From Citrobacter freundii (GTDB taxonomy: Bacteria; Pseudomonadota; Gammaproteobacteria; Enterobacterales; Enterobacteriaceae): 64,000 nucleotides of DNA. The position numbers and the translations under genes are program-made. Below the pieces are notes generated by a model, which was given only the letters and a program-made list of their open reading frames with translations, had not been told where the DNA came from and ran no database searches. The stretch lies in the NCBI RefSeq assembly GCF_011077955.1, contig NZ_JAALBX010000007.1, positions 62,001-126,000 of the forward strand, written 5' to 3'. Positions 43,671-52,988 of the stretch are shown here, one piece after another (the stretch's first letter is position 1; every line of letters begins with the position of its first letter).

Positions 43671-45869
43671 TTATACCCCGTCGGGTAAACCGTTAAGTAG
43701 CTTATCAAGCGTAATGGGATAATCCCGCACCCGAACGCCCGTGGCGTTATAAATAGCGTTAGCAATCGCCGCGCTCACGCCACAGATCCCCAACTCACCT
43801 ACGCCTTTGGCTTTCATCGGCGAGGAAATCGGATCGGTATCCTCCAGGAAAATGACCTCTTGTTCCGGCACATCAGCATGAACCGGCACTTCGTAACCGG
43901 CCATATCGTGATTAACAAACAAGCCACGCCGGGTATCCACCGCCAGTTCCTCCATCAGCGCGGCGCCAAGGCCCATGGTCATCGCCCCGATAACCTGACT
44001 GCGCGCGGTTTTTGGATTGAGGATCCGCCCTGCGGCGCACACGGCAAGCATACGACGCACGCGCACCTCACCGGTGGCGCAGTCCACACCCACCTCCACA
44101 AAATGCCCGGCGAAGGTCGATTGCTGATACTTCTCAGCGAGATCGCCAAATTCAATGCTGTCCTCAACGCAAATAACCCCGTTTGCGGCGGCGTCGGCAA
44201 GCGGCACGCTGCGCCCGCCTGCTTTTACCTGCCCATCGGCGAATTCCGCACGGGCGGCATCAAGCCCGAGCCTGTTTGCCACCGCTTCGCGCAGTTTCAC
44301 GCAGGCGGCGTACACGCCTGATGTGGAGGTGTTCGCGCCCCACTGCCCGCCGGAGCCGGCCGAGACAGGAAACGTCGAATCGCCAAGTTTCACCACCACC
44401 TTCTCCAGCGGCACGCCCATCATTTCAGCGGCGGTCTGGGCGATAATGGTGTAACTGCCGGTACCAATATCGGTCATATCGGTTTCAACGGTGATAACCC
44501 CCCCGGCATCAAGCTGCACCCGCGCACCGGATGTCGCGACCAGGTTATTACGAAAACCGGCCGCCATGCCCATACCGACCAGCCACTGGCCATCACGCAC
44601 CTGCGCGGGTTTAGCCTGCCGCGCCTGCCAGCCGAAACGCTCGGCGCCGGTTCGCAGACACTCAACAAGCTGACGGCGAGAAAAAGGTCGTGTCGGATCC
44701 CCCGGGTCAACCTGGGTATCATTCAGAATGCGAAACTCCACCGGGTCGATGCCGAGCTTTTCTGCCATCTCATCCATGGCGATTTCCAGCACCATCATGC
44801 CCGGCGCTTCACCCGGCGCGCGCATCGCGTTGCCTTCCGGCAAATCAAGTTCCGCCAGCCGAAGCCCGGTCAGGCGATTCGCGCCCGCATAGAGAAATTC
44901 ACTCTGGTTGGTGGCGGTTTCCGTCGGGCCGCCCGGCAGATTGCCATTCCAGCTTTCATGGGCAATCGCGCTAATGTGCCCGCGCGCATCCGCCCCCAGA
45001 CGCACGCGTTGAATGGTCGCCGGTCGGTGGGTGGTATTGTTGGGGATCAGTGGGCGCGCCAGCATCACTTTTACCGGCCGCTTCGTGGCGCGTGCGCCCA
45101 GTGCCGCCAGTAGCGCATCGCTTCGCAAAAACAGTTTCCCGCCGAAGCCGCCGCCGATATAAGGCGAGCGGACATGAATGTTTTCTTCGGGGATATTGAG
45201 CGTTTTCGCCAGATCCGTATGACACCAGTGGATCATTTGATTCGAGGTCCAGAGGGTGAGTTTTTCCCCCTGCCAGTCGGCCATAGACGCATGCGGCTCC
45301 ATTGCCATATGACTTTGGTCCGGCGTGGTATAGGTGGCGTCAAATTTCACCTCTGCCGCCTCAAACGCGCCGTTAAAATTCCCGACTTTTTTATCGGGCG
45401 AGTCTTCCGGTGGTTCTGTAACGGTCGGTTTTTTGTCCGCCAAATCCCAGTCGCCGCCCTCGGACTGGTACTGCACCTCAACGAGCGCGGCTGCCGCGCA
45501 GGCTTCCTCAAACGTCCCGGCCACCACCAGACCTATCGCCTGGTGATAATGTTCAATCGTCGGGCCGCCTAACAGCGTCGCGGCGTTTCGCTCGCCTTTA
45601 CCGAGCTTACCGGCGTTCTCTGCCGTGATCACTGCAAGCACGCCTGGCGCTGCGAGCGCTGCCTGCGTATTCATCGAAACAATCCGCCCTTTGGCGATGC
45701 CCGCGCCTATTACGCAGCCATAAGCGATGTTTTCAACTTCATCATGCCATTCATAGGCATACGTTGCCGTACCGGTGGTTTTTAGCGGGCCGTCAATGCG
45801 ATCGCGAGGTTGCCCCACCACCTTTAACTGATCGACCGGATTATTTTGTGCTGGCGTATCGAATTTCAT
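43671..45869 (-). CDS. paoC: PaoC-like molybdopterin-binding subunit of aldehyde oxidoreductase
   Basis: Large catalytic subunit of 732 residues, the same length as E. coli PaoC (YagR), xanthine oxidase family. It binds molybdopterin cytosine dinucleotide and hydroxylates aldehydes to acids. Family features: GGGFGGKLFLR, RAPGEAPGMMVLEIAMDEMAEKLG with the substrate-site Arg, GSGGQWGANTSTSG, and the catalytic Glu in KGVGELGICGVSAAIANAI near the end. It starts 4 bp after paoB. As in E. coli it has no leader of its own and would depend on a partner for export. Confidence 0.93.
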   Translation of the reverse strand: MKFDTPAQNNPVDQLKVVGQPRDRIDGPLKTTGTATYAYEWHDEVENIAYGCVIGAGIAKGRIVSMNTQAALAAPGVLAVITAENAGKLGKGERNAATLLGGPTIEHYHQAIGLVVAGTFEEACAAAALVEVQYQSEGGDWDLADKKPTVTEPPEDSPDKKVGNFNGAFEAAEVKFDATYTTPDQSHMAMEPHASMADWQGEKLTLWTSNQMIHWCHTDLAKTLNIPEENIHVRSPYIGGGFGGKLFLRSDALLAALGARATKRPVKVMLARPLIPNNTTHRPATIQRVRLGADARGHISAIAHESWNGNLPGGPTETATNQSEFLYAGANRLTGLRLAELDLPEGNAMRAPGEAPGMMVLEIAMDEMAEKLGIDPVEFRILNDTQVDPGDPTRPFSRRQLVECLRTGAERFGWQARQAKPAQVRDGQWLVGMGMAAGFRNNLVATSGARVQLDAGGVITVETDMTDIGTGSYTIIAQTAAEMMGVPLEKVVVKLGDSTFPVSAGSGGQWGANTSTSGVYAACVKLREAVANRLGLDAARAEFADGQVKAGGRSVPLADAAANGVICVEDSIEFGDLAEKYQQSTFAGHFVEVGVDCATGEVRVRRMLAVCAAGRILNPKTARSQVIGAMTMGLGAALMEELAVDTRRGLFVNHDMAGYEVPVHADVPEQEVIFLEDTDPISSPMKAKGVGELGICGVSAAIANAIYNATGVRVRDYPITLDKLLNGLPDGV

Positions 45870-45873
45870 CGGC

Positions 45874-46824
45874 TTATGCCCTCGCTTCCGTCAACACCGA
45901 GGCGAGCGTCCGCTTCGCCAGGATAAGTTTAAATGCGTTTTCCGGGGTCGGTTTCGCCCCTGCGAAAAGCGTGTCATATACCGCCTGCGCGCCCTCAGGA
46001 AGACGCGCGTCCGCCTCTGCCATGCGCCAGGGTTTATGCGCGACGCCGCCAAGGGCCACGCGACCGGTGCCATCCGGCTGCACAACGGCGGCAACGGAAA
46101 CCAGCGCAAAAGCATAGGAGGCGCGGTCACGCACTTTGCGATAAATATGCACGCCGCCGAGCGGCGCAGGCAGCGTAACCGCCGTGATCATCTCCCCGGG
46201 CGCCAAAACCGTTTCCAGATGCGGGGTGTCGCCCGGCGCCAGATAAAATTCGCTAAGGGGAATGCGGCGCGTATTGCCGTCGGCTTGCACCGTTTCCACC
46301 TCTGCATCCAGCACTTGCATCGCGACCGCCATATCGCTTGGGTGGGTGGCGATACAGGCGTCGCTTAAGCCCACCACTGCATGCTGGCGATTAAACCCAT
46401 CCAGCGCCGCGCATCCGCTGCCGGGCGAGCGTTTATTACACGGCTGACAGGTATCGTAAAAATAGGGGCAACGCGTGCGCTGAAGCAGGTTCCCGGCTGT
46501 GGTCGCCCGGTTACGCAACTGGCCGGAGGCACCGGCCAACAGCGCGCGGGACAGTACGGCATAATCGCGGCGCACGCGCTCATCGGCCGCCAAATCGGTA
46601 TTTCGCACCAGCGCGCCGATGCGAAGCCCGCCTTGCGCCGTCGGCTCGATTGTGTCAAGCCCCAGGTCGTTGACATCAATAAGATGGGTTGGCGTTTCGA
46701 TTTCAAGCTTCATTAAATCCAGAAGATTGGTGCCGCCAGCGATAAATTTCGCCCCAGCGTGACGCGTTGCGCTCAGCGCGGCATCGGCTGGCGTCTTCAC
46801 ACGCTCATAAGTAAATGCCTTCAT
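45874..46824 (-). CDS. paoB: PaoB-like FAD subunit with extra [4Fe-4S] cluster site
   Basis: Medium subunit of 316 residues (E. coli PaoB 318). FAD-binding CO-dehydrogenase-flavoprotein domain: [15 protein letters not shown] near residue 26, [19 protein letters not shown] around 106-124. The insertion [23 protein letters not shown] carries the four Cys of the extra [4Fe-4S] cluster that sets PaoB apart from ordinary xanthine dehydrogenase FAD domains. Its start overlaps the paoA stop by 4 bp (ATGA). It moves electrons between the molybdenum and 2Fe-2S subunits and the final acceptor. Confidence 0.93.
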   Translation of the reverse strand: MKAFTYERVKTPADAALSATRHAGAKFIAGGTNLLDLMKLEIETPTHLIDVNDLGLDTIEPTAQGGLRIGALVRNTDLAADERVRRDYAVLSRALLAGASGQLRNRATTAGNLLQRTRCPYFYDTCQPCNKRSPGSGCAALDGFNRQHAVVGLSDACIATHPSDMAVAMQVLDAEVETVQADGNTRRIPLSEFYLAPGDTPHLETVLAPGEMITAVTLPAPLGGVHIYRKVRDRASYAFALVSVAAVVQPDGTGRVALGGVAHKPWRMAEADARLPEGAQAVYDTLFAGAKPTPENAFKLILAKRTLASVLTEARA

Positions 46825-47468
46825 GCTTTCGACCCTCCGGCTACGTCTTCAATGGCCGCAAGAATGTTGGCATACGCGCCGCAGCGGCAAATATTGCCGC
46901 TCATGCGCTCGCGGATCTCCTCACTATTTAATGAAGGCGGCGAAACCAAATCCACCGTTACATGGCTTGGAATGCCCGCCTCTATCTCTTTGAGCGCCGC
47001 CACCGACGAGCAAATTTGCCCCGGCGTGCAGTAGCCGCACTGGTAACCATCATGTTTGATGAAAGCCGCCTGCATCGGATGCAGATCCTCTGGCGTGCCA
47101 AGCCCTTCGATGGTGGTGATCTCTGCATCCTGCTGCATGACCGCAAGCGTTAAACAGGAATTAATGCGTCTGCCATCGACGATAACCGTACACGCGCCGC
47201 ACTGCCCGTGATCGCAGCCTTTTTTGGTGCCGGTGAGCTTAAGATTTTCACGCAGCGCATCCAGTAAAGTGGTACGCGTGTCGACGTCAAGCTCGTGCAG
47301 GCTGCCGTTCACGGTAAAAGAGACGGCTGCTTTCTGTGGTGTTACACCGTCACTTTGAATCGGCGAAGGATCCCCATCGTGGGTGTTGTTTTTTGCAGGT
47401 GGACAAGGTTGCTTATGTGCCGTGTCGTTTGTACGATTTTGCGAAGCGTTATCGCCTTGGTTGCTCAT
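46821..47468 (-). CDS. paoA: PaoA-like [2Fe-2S] subunit without a Tat signal
   Basis: Small subunit of 215 residues (E. coli PaoA 229). Both [2Fe-2S] sites are intact: [11 protein letters not shown] with the earlier Cys in KKGCDH, and [12 protein letters not shown] with CRCGAY. In E. coli the N-terminus carries a twin-arginine leader that brings the whole PaoABC complex to the periplasm. Here residues 1-45 ([19 protein letters not shown]...) are polar, with no RR pair and no hydrophobic stretch, while residues after 45 match normally ([22 protein letters not shown]). Unless exported another way, this complex should stay in the cytoplasm. First gene of the operon. Confidence 0.92.
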   Translation of the reverse strand: MSNQGDNASQNRTNDTAHKQPCPPAKNNTHDGDPSPIQSDGVTPQKAAVSFTVNGSLHELDVDTRTTLLDALRENLKLTGTKKGCDHGQCGACTVIVDGRRINSCLTLAVMQQDAEITTIEGLGTPEDLHPMQAAFIKHDGYQCGYCTPGQICSSVAALKEIEAGIPSHVTVDLVSPPSLNSEEIRERMSGNICRCGAYANILAAIEDVAGGSKA

Positions 47469-47705
47469 ACCAGGCCTCCGGTATTAAAAAATCACTGGGT
47501 AGCAATGGGCGCTAACCTCAACGTTTTTGGAATTTTTTGAACAGTAAGCATAGTCCTCACTTCCCGCAGGATTATTCTTAAAACCGGCATGGGCTGTTAC
47601 ATCGTCATAACGCATCGATAACCGTTAAGGGCACATAATGTGCTGGTCTTACCCACGCGTTTAAACGAGCATTGGTAAATTGTCTGTAATAATAAGGAGT
47701 TAATA

Positions 47706-48134
47706 GTGACCCTGGATATGGCGAACTTTACGCCGCTGGCAAGCCTGGTGGGCGGCATGCTCATCGGCGCAGCCGCGTGGATATTGATAGTTTTCTGCGG
47801 GCGGATAGCCGGTATTAGCGGCATTATTGGCGGTCTGCTCACGTCCAAAACCCGCGACAAGGGCTGGCGACTGGCGTTTGTCGTAGGCCTGGTTATCTCC
47901 CCGCTGGTATACGGCCTGGTAATGCCTTTGCCGCAAGTCTCCATTGCGGCCCCATGGTGGTTACTCGTTATCGCCGGTGTGCTGGTGGGTATCGGTACGC
48001 GCTACGGGTCCGGCTGCACCAGCGGGCACGGAGTGTGTGGCCTGTCGCGCTTGTCCCGCCGCTCTCTCGCCGCCACGGCCACCTTTATGGCGGTGGCTTT
48101 TTTCACCGTCTGGCTGATGGGTTTCTGGCGTTAA
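47706..48134 (+). CDS. YeeE/YedE-family sulfur-compound transporter, first half
   Basis: Inner-membrane protein of 142 residues, four helices. The motif GTRYGSGCTSGHGVCGLSRLSRRSLAAT is the Cys-containing core of the YeeE/YedE (TsuA-like) family, in which conserved Cys relay thiosulfate-type sulfur. Start: GTG with AAGGAG seven bases upstream. The second half of the transporter is encoded by the next gene, so the protein family that is one chain in TsuA is split here, as in several other bacteria. Confidence 0.87.
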   Translation: MTLDMANFTPLASLVGGMLIGAAAWILIVFCGRIAGISGIIGGLLTSKTRDKGWRLAFVVGLVISPLVYGLVMPLPQVSIAAPWWLLVIAGVLVGIGTRYGSGCTSGHGVCGLSRLSRRSLAATATFMAVAFFTVWLMGFWR

Positions 48135-48154
48135 ACGACTTCGGAGATAACAAA

Positions 48155-48571
48155 ATGATGATCGTGGTTTCATTACTGTCAGGCCTGGTGTTTGGCCTTG
48201 GTCTGCTGATTAGCGGCATGGCGAACCCGGCGAAAGTGCTGGGCTTTTTAGATATCACCCGGCTCTGGGATCCGTCCCTGGCGTTTGTGATGGGGGGTGC
48301 CATTAGCGTCGGCTTCTTCGCATTTCGCATGGCGCAAAAACGCACCCGTCCCGTATGCGCCCCAGAGATGCATCTACCCACATCGCAAAAAATTGATAAG
48401 CGCCTGATTGGCGGCTCGGCGCTGTTCGGTCTTGGCTGGGGCCTCGCGGGCATCTGCCCCGGCCCTGCCATCGTATTAGTGGGCGCCGGTATCACTAAGG
48501 GGATTATTTTTGTCGCGGCTATGCTGGCAGGGATGCTGATTTTTCAGTGGCTTGATAACAAAGGCAAATAA
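48155..48571 (+). CDS. YeeE/YedE-family transporter, second half (DUF6691 type)
   Basis: Inner-membrane protein of 138 residues, four helices. It has GLGLLISGMANPAKVLGFLDI and the second Cys motif WGLAGICPGPAIVLVGAG. It pairs with the preceding gene to make a complete pseudo-symmetric channel-like carrier. ATG at 48155, GGAG nine bases upstream; the earlier in-frame start (47954) lies inside the first gene and is not used. Likely cargo is thiosulfate or another sulfane-sulfur compound, of interest next to the tetrathionate reductase genes (tetrathionate reduction yields thiosulfate). That link is inference. Confidence 0.87.
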   Translation: MMIVVSLLSGLVFGLGLLISGMANPAKVLGFLDITRLWDPSLAFVMGGAISVGFFAFRMAQKRTRPVCAPEMHLPTSQKIDKRLIGGSALFGLGWGLAGICPGPAIVLVGAGITKGIIFVAAMLAGMLIFQWLDNKGK

Positions 48572-48655
48572 CATCCCATGCCCGGACGGCGGCTTGACCT
48601 CATTTCCCGCAAAGCGCAGCATGAAAATGAACACAACATATAAAGGAGAAAAATA

Positions 48656-49738
48656 ATGCAGACGGGGTTTCGTTTTCAGGCAGACACACTTCAGGTATTT
48701 GTTGAAGCGCTGCTGGGCTATGCGGGCAGTGAACCTGAAGAAGCAGGGTTGGTTGCCGATCATCTGGTGTCCGCCAATCTCGCCGGTCATGATTCGCACG
48801 GCGTTGGGATGCTGCCCAGCTATATCCGTTCCCTCTCGCAGGGGTATTTGCAACTCAACCAGCATGCAAGCGTAGTAAAAGACGCCGGCGCAGTCGTCAC
48901 CCTTAATGGCAATAGCGCATTCGGACAGGTCGCAGCCCATGAGGCGATACAGCTTGGTATTGAAAAGGCGCGTCAGTTTGGGCTTGCCGCCGTTGCGTTG
49001 AATAACGCGCACCACATCGGGCGCATTGGATACTGGGCCGAGAAATGCGCGGCAGCGGGCTTTATCTCTATCCACTTCGTCAATGTAGTGGGCGATCCGA
49101 TGGTGGCGCCGTTTGGCGGCAAAGACAGCCGCTTTGGCACAAATCCACTGTGCGTGGTCTTTCCGCGTAAAGACGGCGCGCCCCTGCTGCTTGATTACGC
49201 CACCAGCGCCATCGCTTTTGGCAAAACTCGCGTCGCCTGGCATAAAGGCATACCGGTCGCGGACGGCTGTTTAATCGACAATCAGGGGCTGCCCACTAAC
49301 GATCCGGGCGTGATGCACGTCCCGCCGCTGGGTGCGCTGCTGACCTTCGCTCAGCATAAAGGCTATGCGCTGGCAACCCTGTGCGAAATACTTGGCGGCG
49401 CGTTATCGGGGGGTAAAACTACCCATCAGGACACGCTTCAGGAAAGCGTCGATGCGATTTTTAACTGCATGACGACCATTATCCTTAACCCGGACATGTT
49501 TGACGCCCCGGATATGCAGCACCAGACGGAGGCGTTTATTGACTGGGTAAAAGCATCCCCGCACGATCCGGCGCAGCCGATACAGGTGCCGGGGGAGTGG
49601 GAAGCGAATAACCGCCAAACCCGGCTTGAACAAGGTATTGAACTTGATGAGAGTAGCTGGAAGGCCATCGGCCAGGCAGCACTCGCCGCCGGTATGCCGC
49701 AGGCGGAACTTGACGCGTTTACTTCCCGCAAAATGTAG
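48656..49738 (+). CDS. hcxB: Hydroxycarboxylate dehydrogenase B (YbiC/HcxB)
   Basis: Cytoplasmic NAD(P)-dependent 2-hydroxyacid dehydrogenase of the malate/L-sulfolactate (Ldh2) family, 360 residues. It follows E. coli YbiC/HcxB almost throughout (AANLAGHDSHGVGM, NNAHHIGRIGYWAE, GTNPLCVVFPRKD, GALSGGKTTHQDTLQ), where it acts on hydroxyphenylpyruvate and 2-oxoglutarate-type acids. Catalytic His and Asp of the family are in the HDSHG and AHHIGRIG parts. The start has a perfect AAAGGAG. It stands alone, ends in a hairpin shared with the convergent ttrR gene. Confidence 0.93.
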   Translation: MQTGFRFQADTLQVFVEALLGYAGSEPEEAGLVADHLVSANLAGHDSHGVGMLPSYIRSLSQGYLQLNQHASVVKDAGAVVTLNGNSAFGQVAAHEAIQLGIEKARQFGLAAVALNNAHHIGRIGYWAEKCAAAGFISIHFVNVVGDPMVAPFGGKDSRFGTNPLCVVFPRKDGAPLLLDYATSAIAFGKTRVAWHKGIPVADGCLIDNQGLPTNDPGVMHVPPLGALLTFAQHKGYALATLCEILGGALSGGKTTHQDTLQESVDAIFNCMTTIILNPDMFDAPDMQHQTEAFIDWVKASPHDPAQPIQVPGEWEANNRQTRLEQGIELDESSWKAIGQAALAAGMPQAELDAFTSRKM

Positions 49739-49747
49739 CGATAAACC

Positions 49748-49765
49748 CAGGCCCGTCAGGGCCTG
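49748..49765. terminator. Hairpin between convergent hcxB and ttrR
   Basis: CAGGCCC, loop GTCA, GGGCCTG between the two stop codons. It lacks a clear T-tract, so termination strength is uncertain. Confidence 0.45.
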
Positions 49766-50353
49766 TTAGTCCATCACCTTAAGTTTTCCCACCAGATCGG
49801 CAATATTTGCCGCCTCCATTTTCTCCATCACCCTGGCGCGATGCACTTCTACCGTGCGCACCGCCACGTTAAGCCGCTCAGCGATTTCACGATTCATTAA
49901 ACCGCCGACCACCAGACGAGCAATGTCGCGCTCTTTCGGGGTCAGGCTGGAAAGACGTGCGGCGACAGCGCGACGCTCGCAGGCGGCGACAGACGTCGGC
50001 TGCGCGCGTTCAATGGCGGCGATTAACGCATCGGCGCTGACGGGTTTTTGCAGAAAATCTACCGCGCCGCGTTTCATCTGCTCCACCGCCACCGGCAAAT
50101 CGCCATGCCCGGTGAGAAAAATCACTGCAAGCGTGCTGCGACGTGCTAACAGTTCTCCGTAAAGGGAATGCCCGTCAAGATGCGGCATGCGTAAATCCAG
50201 TAGCGCCACACCCTCTTCAAAAAGATTGGCCTGATGAAGAAATGTCTCGCTGTCATTCCAGCATTGTACGGCATATCCAAACCCTTCCAGTAAAAACTGG
50301 CACGCCCCGGTGACGGCGCTATCGTCATCAACCAGGTGAATAACAGACATCAC
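49766..50353 (-). CDS. ttrR: TtrR, tetrathionate response regulator (FixJ/LuxR type)
   Basis: A response regulator of 195 residues. Receiver domain with phosphoacceptor Asp53 (VALLDLRMPHLDG) and Lys in FLQKPVSADAL; then a LuxR-type helix-turn-helix (LTPKERDIARLVVGGLMNREIAERLNVAVRTVEVHRARVMEKM). Its ATG overlaps the ttrS stop (ATGA), so the two are co-translated. It activates ttrBCA in response to tetrathionate in Salmonella. The binding site should lie between ttrS and ttrB. Confidence 0.92.
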   Translation of the reverse strand: MMSVIHLVDDDSAVTGACQFLLEGFGYAVQCWNDSETFLHQANLFEEGVALLDLRMPHLDGHSLYGELLARRSTLAVIFLTGHGDLPVAVEQMKRGAVDFLQKPVSADALIAAIERAQPTSVAACERRAVAARLSSLTPKERDIARLVVGGLMNREIAERLNVAVRTVEVHRARVMEKMEAANIADLVGKLKVMD

Positions 50354-52077
50354 AACTCCTTATTGTCGACGTTGGGGAAATGTAGCACTACGCGAAGCCC
50401 GGGCGTTCCATCCGGCGCAACATGGTTATTCAACGTAATATCAGCGCCTGCGTAACGAATAAGCCGCTGGCAGATGGCAAGCCCCAGTCCCATGCCGTCG
50501 GGTTTAGTGGTATTAAAAGGGCGAAAGGCGTGCGCCAGACGCTCCGTCGCTATCCCGCCCGCATTATCCTGAACCACAAGCTGGGCGTCCTGGTTGTGGA
50601 TCCATATCGCACTTGCCCCCGCCTGGGCAGCATTGAGAATAAGGTTGGCGAGCAGTTGATCGAGTACCATCGGCGGCAGCTTCACCACCCACGCAGGCGT
50701 GACATGATTTTCCAACTTCAGGGCCGGATAATGCTGATGAAGACGCAGCAGATCGGCTACACGCCGTGTCGTATCGCTGACGGGCACCACTATGCATTCC
50801 CGTTCGTCTTTTTGGGTTGCCGATGTCGGCTGAACCCAGTGGCGCAAATTACGCAGCGTGTCGCCGCCGCGTTGAGCCTGGGCGTCAATCTGTTCCAGCG
50901 CCGGGATCAAGGCGTGGTGCTCATCGATTTTACGCAAGCGCACCAGGCACCCTTGTGAATAGTGGCGAATAGCCGACAATGGCTGATTAAGCTCATGCGC
51001 GAATCCTGACGCCATCTCGCCCAACACGCTTAACTGACGGGCATTTTCCAGCGCCATTTCCTGCGTACGCAACGCGTCCGCGGCCAGGCTAAGCGCGCGC
51101 CCGCGTCGCCGTACCAGCAGAGCGATCCAGATGTAATTGAGCGTCAGCAACAGTAGCACAGCGGCGAAAGCCCCTACCGCCAGTTGATTTTGCATCAACC
51201 AACTGCGCACATCCTCCCAAAGCCGACGCTGCTCAGGATGTTGATTGACCGCTCTCAGCAGGCTTTCCACTTCGCTGGTGGACGCAGGCGCCCCCCACAA
51301 AAAGGGCGCATCCTGATTATTCAGCAGTCCGCGCGCCACATCATCCACCAGCCCATTATTCACGTCCGGCAGCGCGGCAAACGACCAGTTAGGATAGAGC
51401 GGTGTACTGGTTATACAGGGTGCCTGTACGGGATTGACTATCAGCGGGCGAAACGCCGCTTTATCGATAAGCCCTTCCGCTTCCATTTGCTCAAGTAAAC
51501 ACACCGGGACGATTGCCGCATCAATAACCTTTTCGCGCAGCAAATAAAGCAGCGCATCCCCCGGAAAACCGGTAAAGCGCAGCCGCAGATCGCGCTCTGG
51601 CCGGATACCGCGATCGGTCAATACTTTGTATCCCGTCAGGTATCCGCCAAATGCCAGAGGATCGATCGCACCCACCTTTTTATTTAACAGATCGTGAGGA
51701 TCCTGTAATTCACTTTCACGATTGACCAGAATAACGCTACCGATAATATTGCCCGCCTCGGCCTTGCCGTCCGCTGAGCGCAGCGACGCCAGCCAGCGCA
51801 AGTGGTAATGGCTATTGAGTTGCACAAACTGCGCGGGATTGGTGACGACAAATTGAATCTGCTTGTGATTGACCGCCTCGCGCATTTGCACAAGATCGAG
51901 CGGCTTAATAGTAAAATACTCGTCTGGCATACGCTGGTTTAACGCGTCGGCGAGCGGCTGCCAGTGACGCGCCGTTGCGGCGTCGCCGCGCATGGCCAGC
52001 ACGCCGATAGTCCACTCGCCCGCCTGGGCCAGAGACCCGATTCCCAGCCCCATAATCAGTAACAACGCCTTTTTCAC
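50350..52077 (-). CDS. ttrS: TtrS, tetrathionate sensor histidine kinase
   Basis: Inner-membrane kinase of 575 residues. Signal sequence, then a PhnD-like periplasmic binding domain (residues 20-285; MRGDAATARHWQPLADALNQRMPDEYF), a single membrane helix about 295-320, and the kinase core with His near residue 362 (GFAHELNQPLSAIRHY), N box LLANLILNAAQAG, DNAGGI and GMGLGLAI. It detects tetrathionate in the periplasm and phosphorylates TtrR. Divergent from ttrB. Confidence 0.92.
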   Translation of the reverse strand: MKKALLLIMGLGIGSLAQAGEWTIGVLAMRGDAATARHWQPLADALNQRMPDEYFTIKPLDLVQMREAVNHKQIQFVVTNPAQFVQLNSHYHLRWLASLRSADGKAEAGNIIGSVILVNRESELQDPHDLLNKKVGAIDPLAFGGYLTGYKVLTDRGIRPERDLRLRFTGFPGDALLYLLREKVIDAAIVPVCLLEQMEAEGLIDKAAFRPLIVNPVQAPCITSTPLYPNWSFAALPDVNNGLVDDVARGLLNNQDAPFLWGAPASTSEVESLLRAVNQHPEQRRLWEDVRSWLMQNQLAVGAFAAVLLLLTLNYIWIALLVRRRGRALSLAADALRTQEMALENARQLSVLGEMASGFAHELNQPLSAIRHYSQGCLVRLRKIDEHHALIPALEQIDAQAQRGGDTLRNLRHWVQPTSATQKDERECIVVPVSDTTRRVADLLRLHQHYPALKLENHVTPAWVVKLPPMVLDQLLANLILNAAQAGASAIWIHNQDAQLVVQDNAGGIATERLAHAFRPFNTTKPDGMGLGLAICQRLIRYAGADITLNNHVAPDGTPGLRVVLHFPNVDNKEL

Positions 52078-52253
52078 ACTCTCTCCCGCAGTGCATGGTT
52101 GCGTTAGATCAACAACCCGTCGGGTATGTGGTTAACCACAATAGTCCCTGCCCCGTGCTCATTTTTACACTGTAAATCATACGGCTTCTTTATTCATCAG
52201 ACGCTTAACAACACTGTGACGCATGGATTCTTACGGCGTCGACGGAGAACAGT
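52078..52253. promoter_or_regulatory. Divergent ttrS/ttrBCA control region
   Basis: Two elements are visible. A 14-bp perfect palindrome TGTGGTTAACCACA at 52127-52140 is a candidate TtrR site. At 52099-52112, TTGCG-TTAG-ATCAA keeps one perfect half of the FNR box (TTGAT-N4-ATCAA). In Salmonella, ttrBCA needs both TtrR and FNR, so this arrangement is expected. The ribosome site of ttrB includes GGAGA. Binding assignments are inference. Confidence 0.6.
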
Positions 52254-52988
52254 ATGGATATCAGTAAACGGGTTTTTCTCAGGCAGTTAGGCGTGGCGAG
52301 CGTTGGGGCGGCAACGATCCCGCTGGCGCAGGCGACGCTGTCGTTCGGGCCAACGCGCCGCGAAGGGTCATCTGCGCATCGTTATGCGATGTTGATCGAT
52401 TTACGACGTTGTATTGGCTGCCAGTCCTGCACAGTGAGTTGCGCCATCGAAAACCAGACGCCGCAGGGAGAATTTCGCACCACGGTTAACCAGTACCAGG
52501 TGCGGCGCGAAAACAGTGAAAGCGTGACCAACGTCCTGTTGCCGCGGCTTTGCAATCATTGTGATAACCCGCCCTGCGTGCCGGTTTGTCCGGTGCAGGC
52601 TACCTTCCAGCGTGAAGACGGTATCGTGGTTATCGACAATAAACGCTGCGTCGGTTGCGCCTATTGTGTTCAGGCCTGCCCGTATGACGCCCGCTTTATC
52701 AATCACAACACCCAGACGGCGGACAAATGCACCTTCTGCGTGCATCGGCTTGATGTCGGGTTGCTGCCTGCCTGTGTCGAATCCTGCGTGGGCGGCGCGC
52801 GTATTATCGGCGATTTGCATGATCCGCAAAGCCGTTTGCGCCAGTTGCTGGATACCCATAAGGACGCGATCCGGGTACTGAAACCACAAGAGAACACGTC
52901 GCCGCAGGTTTTTTATCTGGGCCTTGATGATGCGTTCGTCACCCCATTACTGGGCCGCAGCCAACCCGCGCTCTGGCAGGAGGTATAA
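52254..52988 (+). CDS. ttrB: TtrB, tetrathionate reductase iron-sulfur subunit
   Basis: Periplasmic electron-transfer subunit of 244 residues with four [4Fe-4S] clusters: CIGCQSCTVSC, CNHCDNPPCVPVC, CVGCAYCVQAC, and CTFCVHRLDVGLLPACVESC. The Tat leader has Lys-Arg in place of Arg-Arg (SKRVFLRQLGVASVGAATIPLAQA), a known oddity of Salmonella TtrB that is conserved here. It links TtrC in the membrane to the catalytic TtrA. First gene of ttrBCA; the next gene begins directly after its stop. Confidence 0.95.
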   Translation: MDISKRVFLRQLGVASVGAATIPLAQATLSFGPTRREGSSAHRYAMLIDLRRCIGCQSCTVSCAIENQTPQGEFRTTVNQYQVRRENSESVTNVLLPRLCNHCDNPPCVPVCPVQATFQREDGIVVIDNKRCVGCAYCVQACPYDARFINHNTQTADKCTFCVHRLDVGLLPACVESCVGGARIIGDLHDPQSRLRQLLDTHKDAIRVLKPQENTSPQVFYLGLDDAFVTPLLGRSQPALWQEV

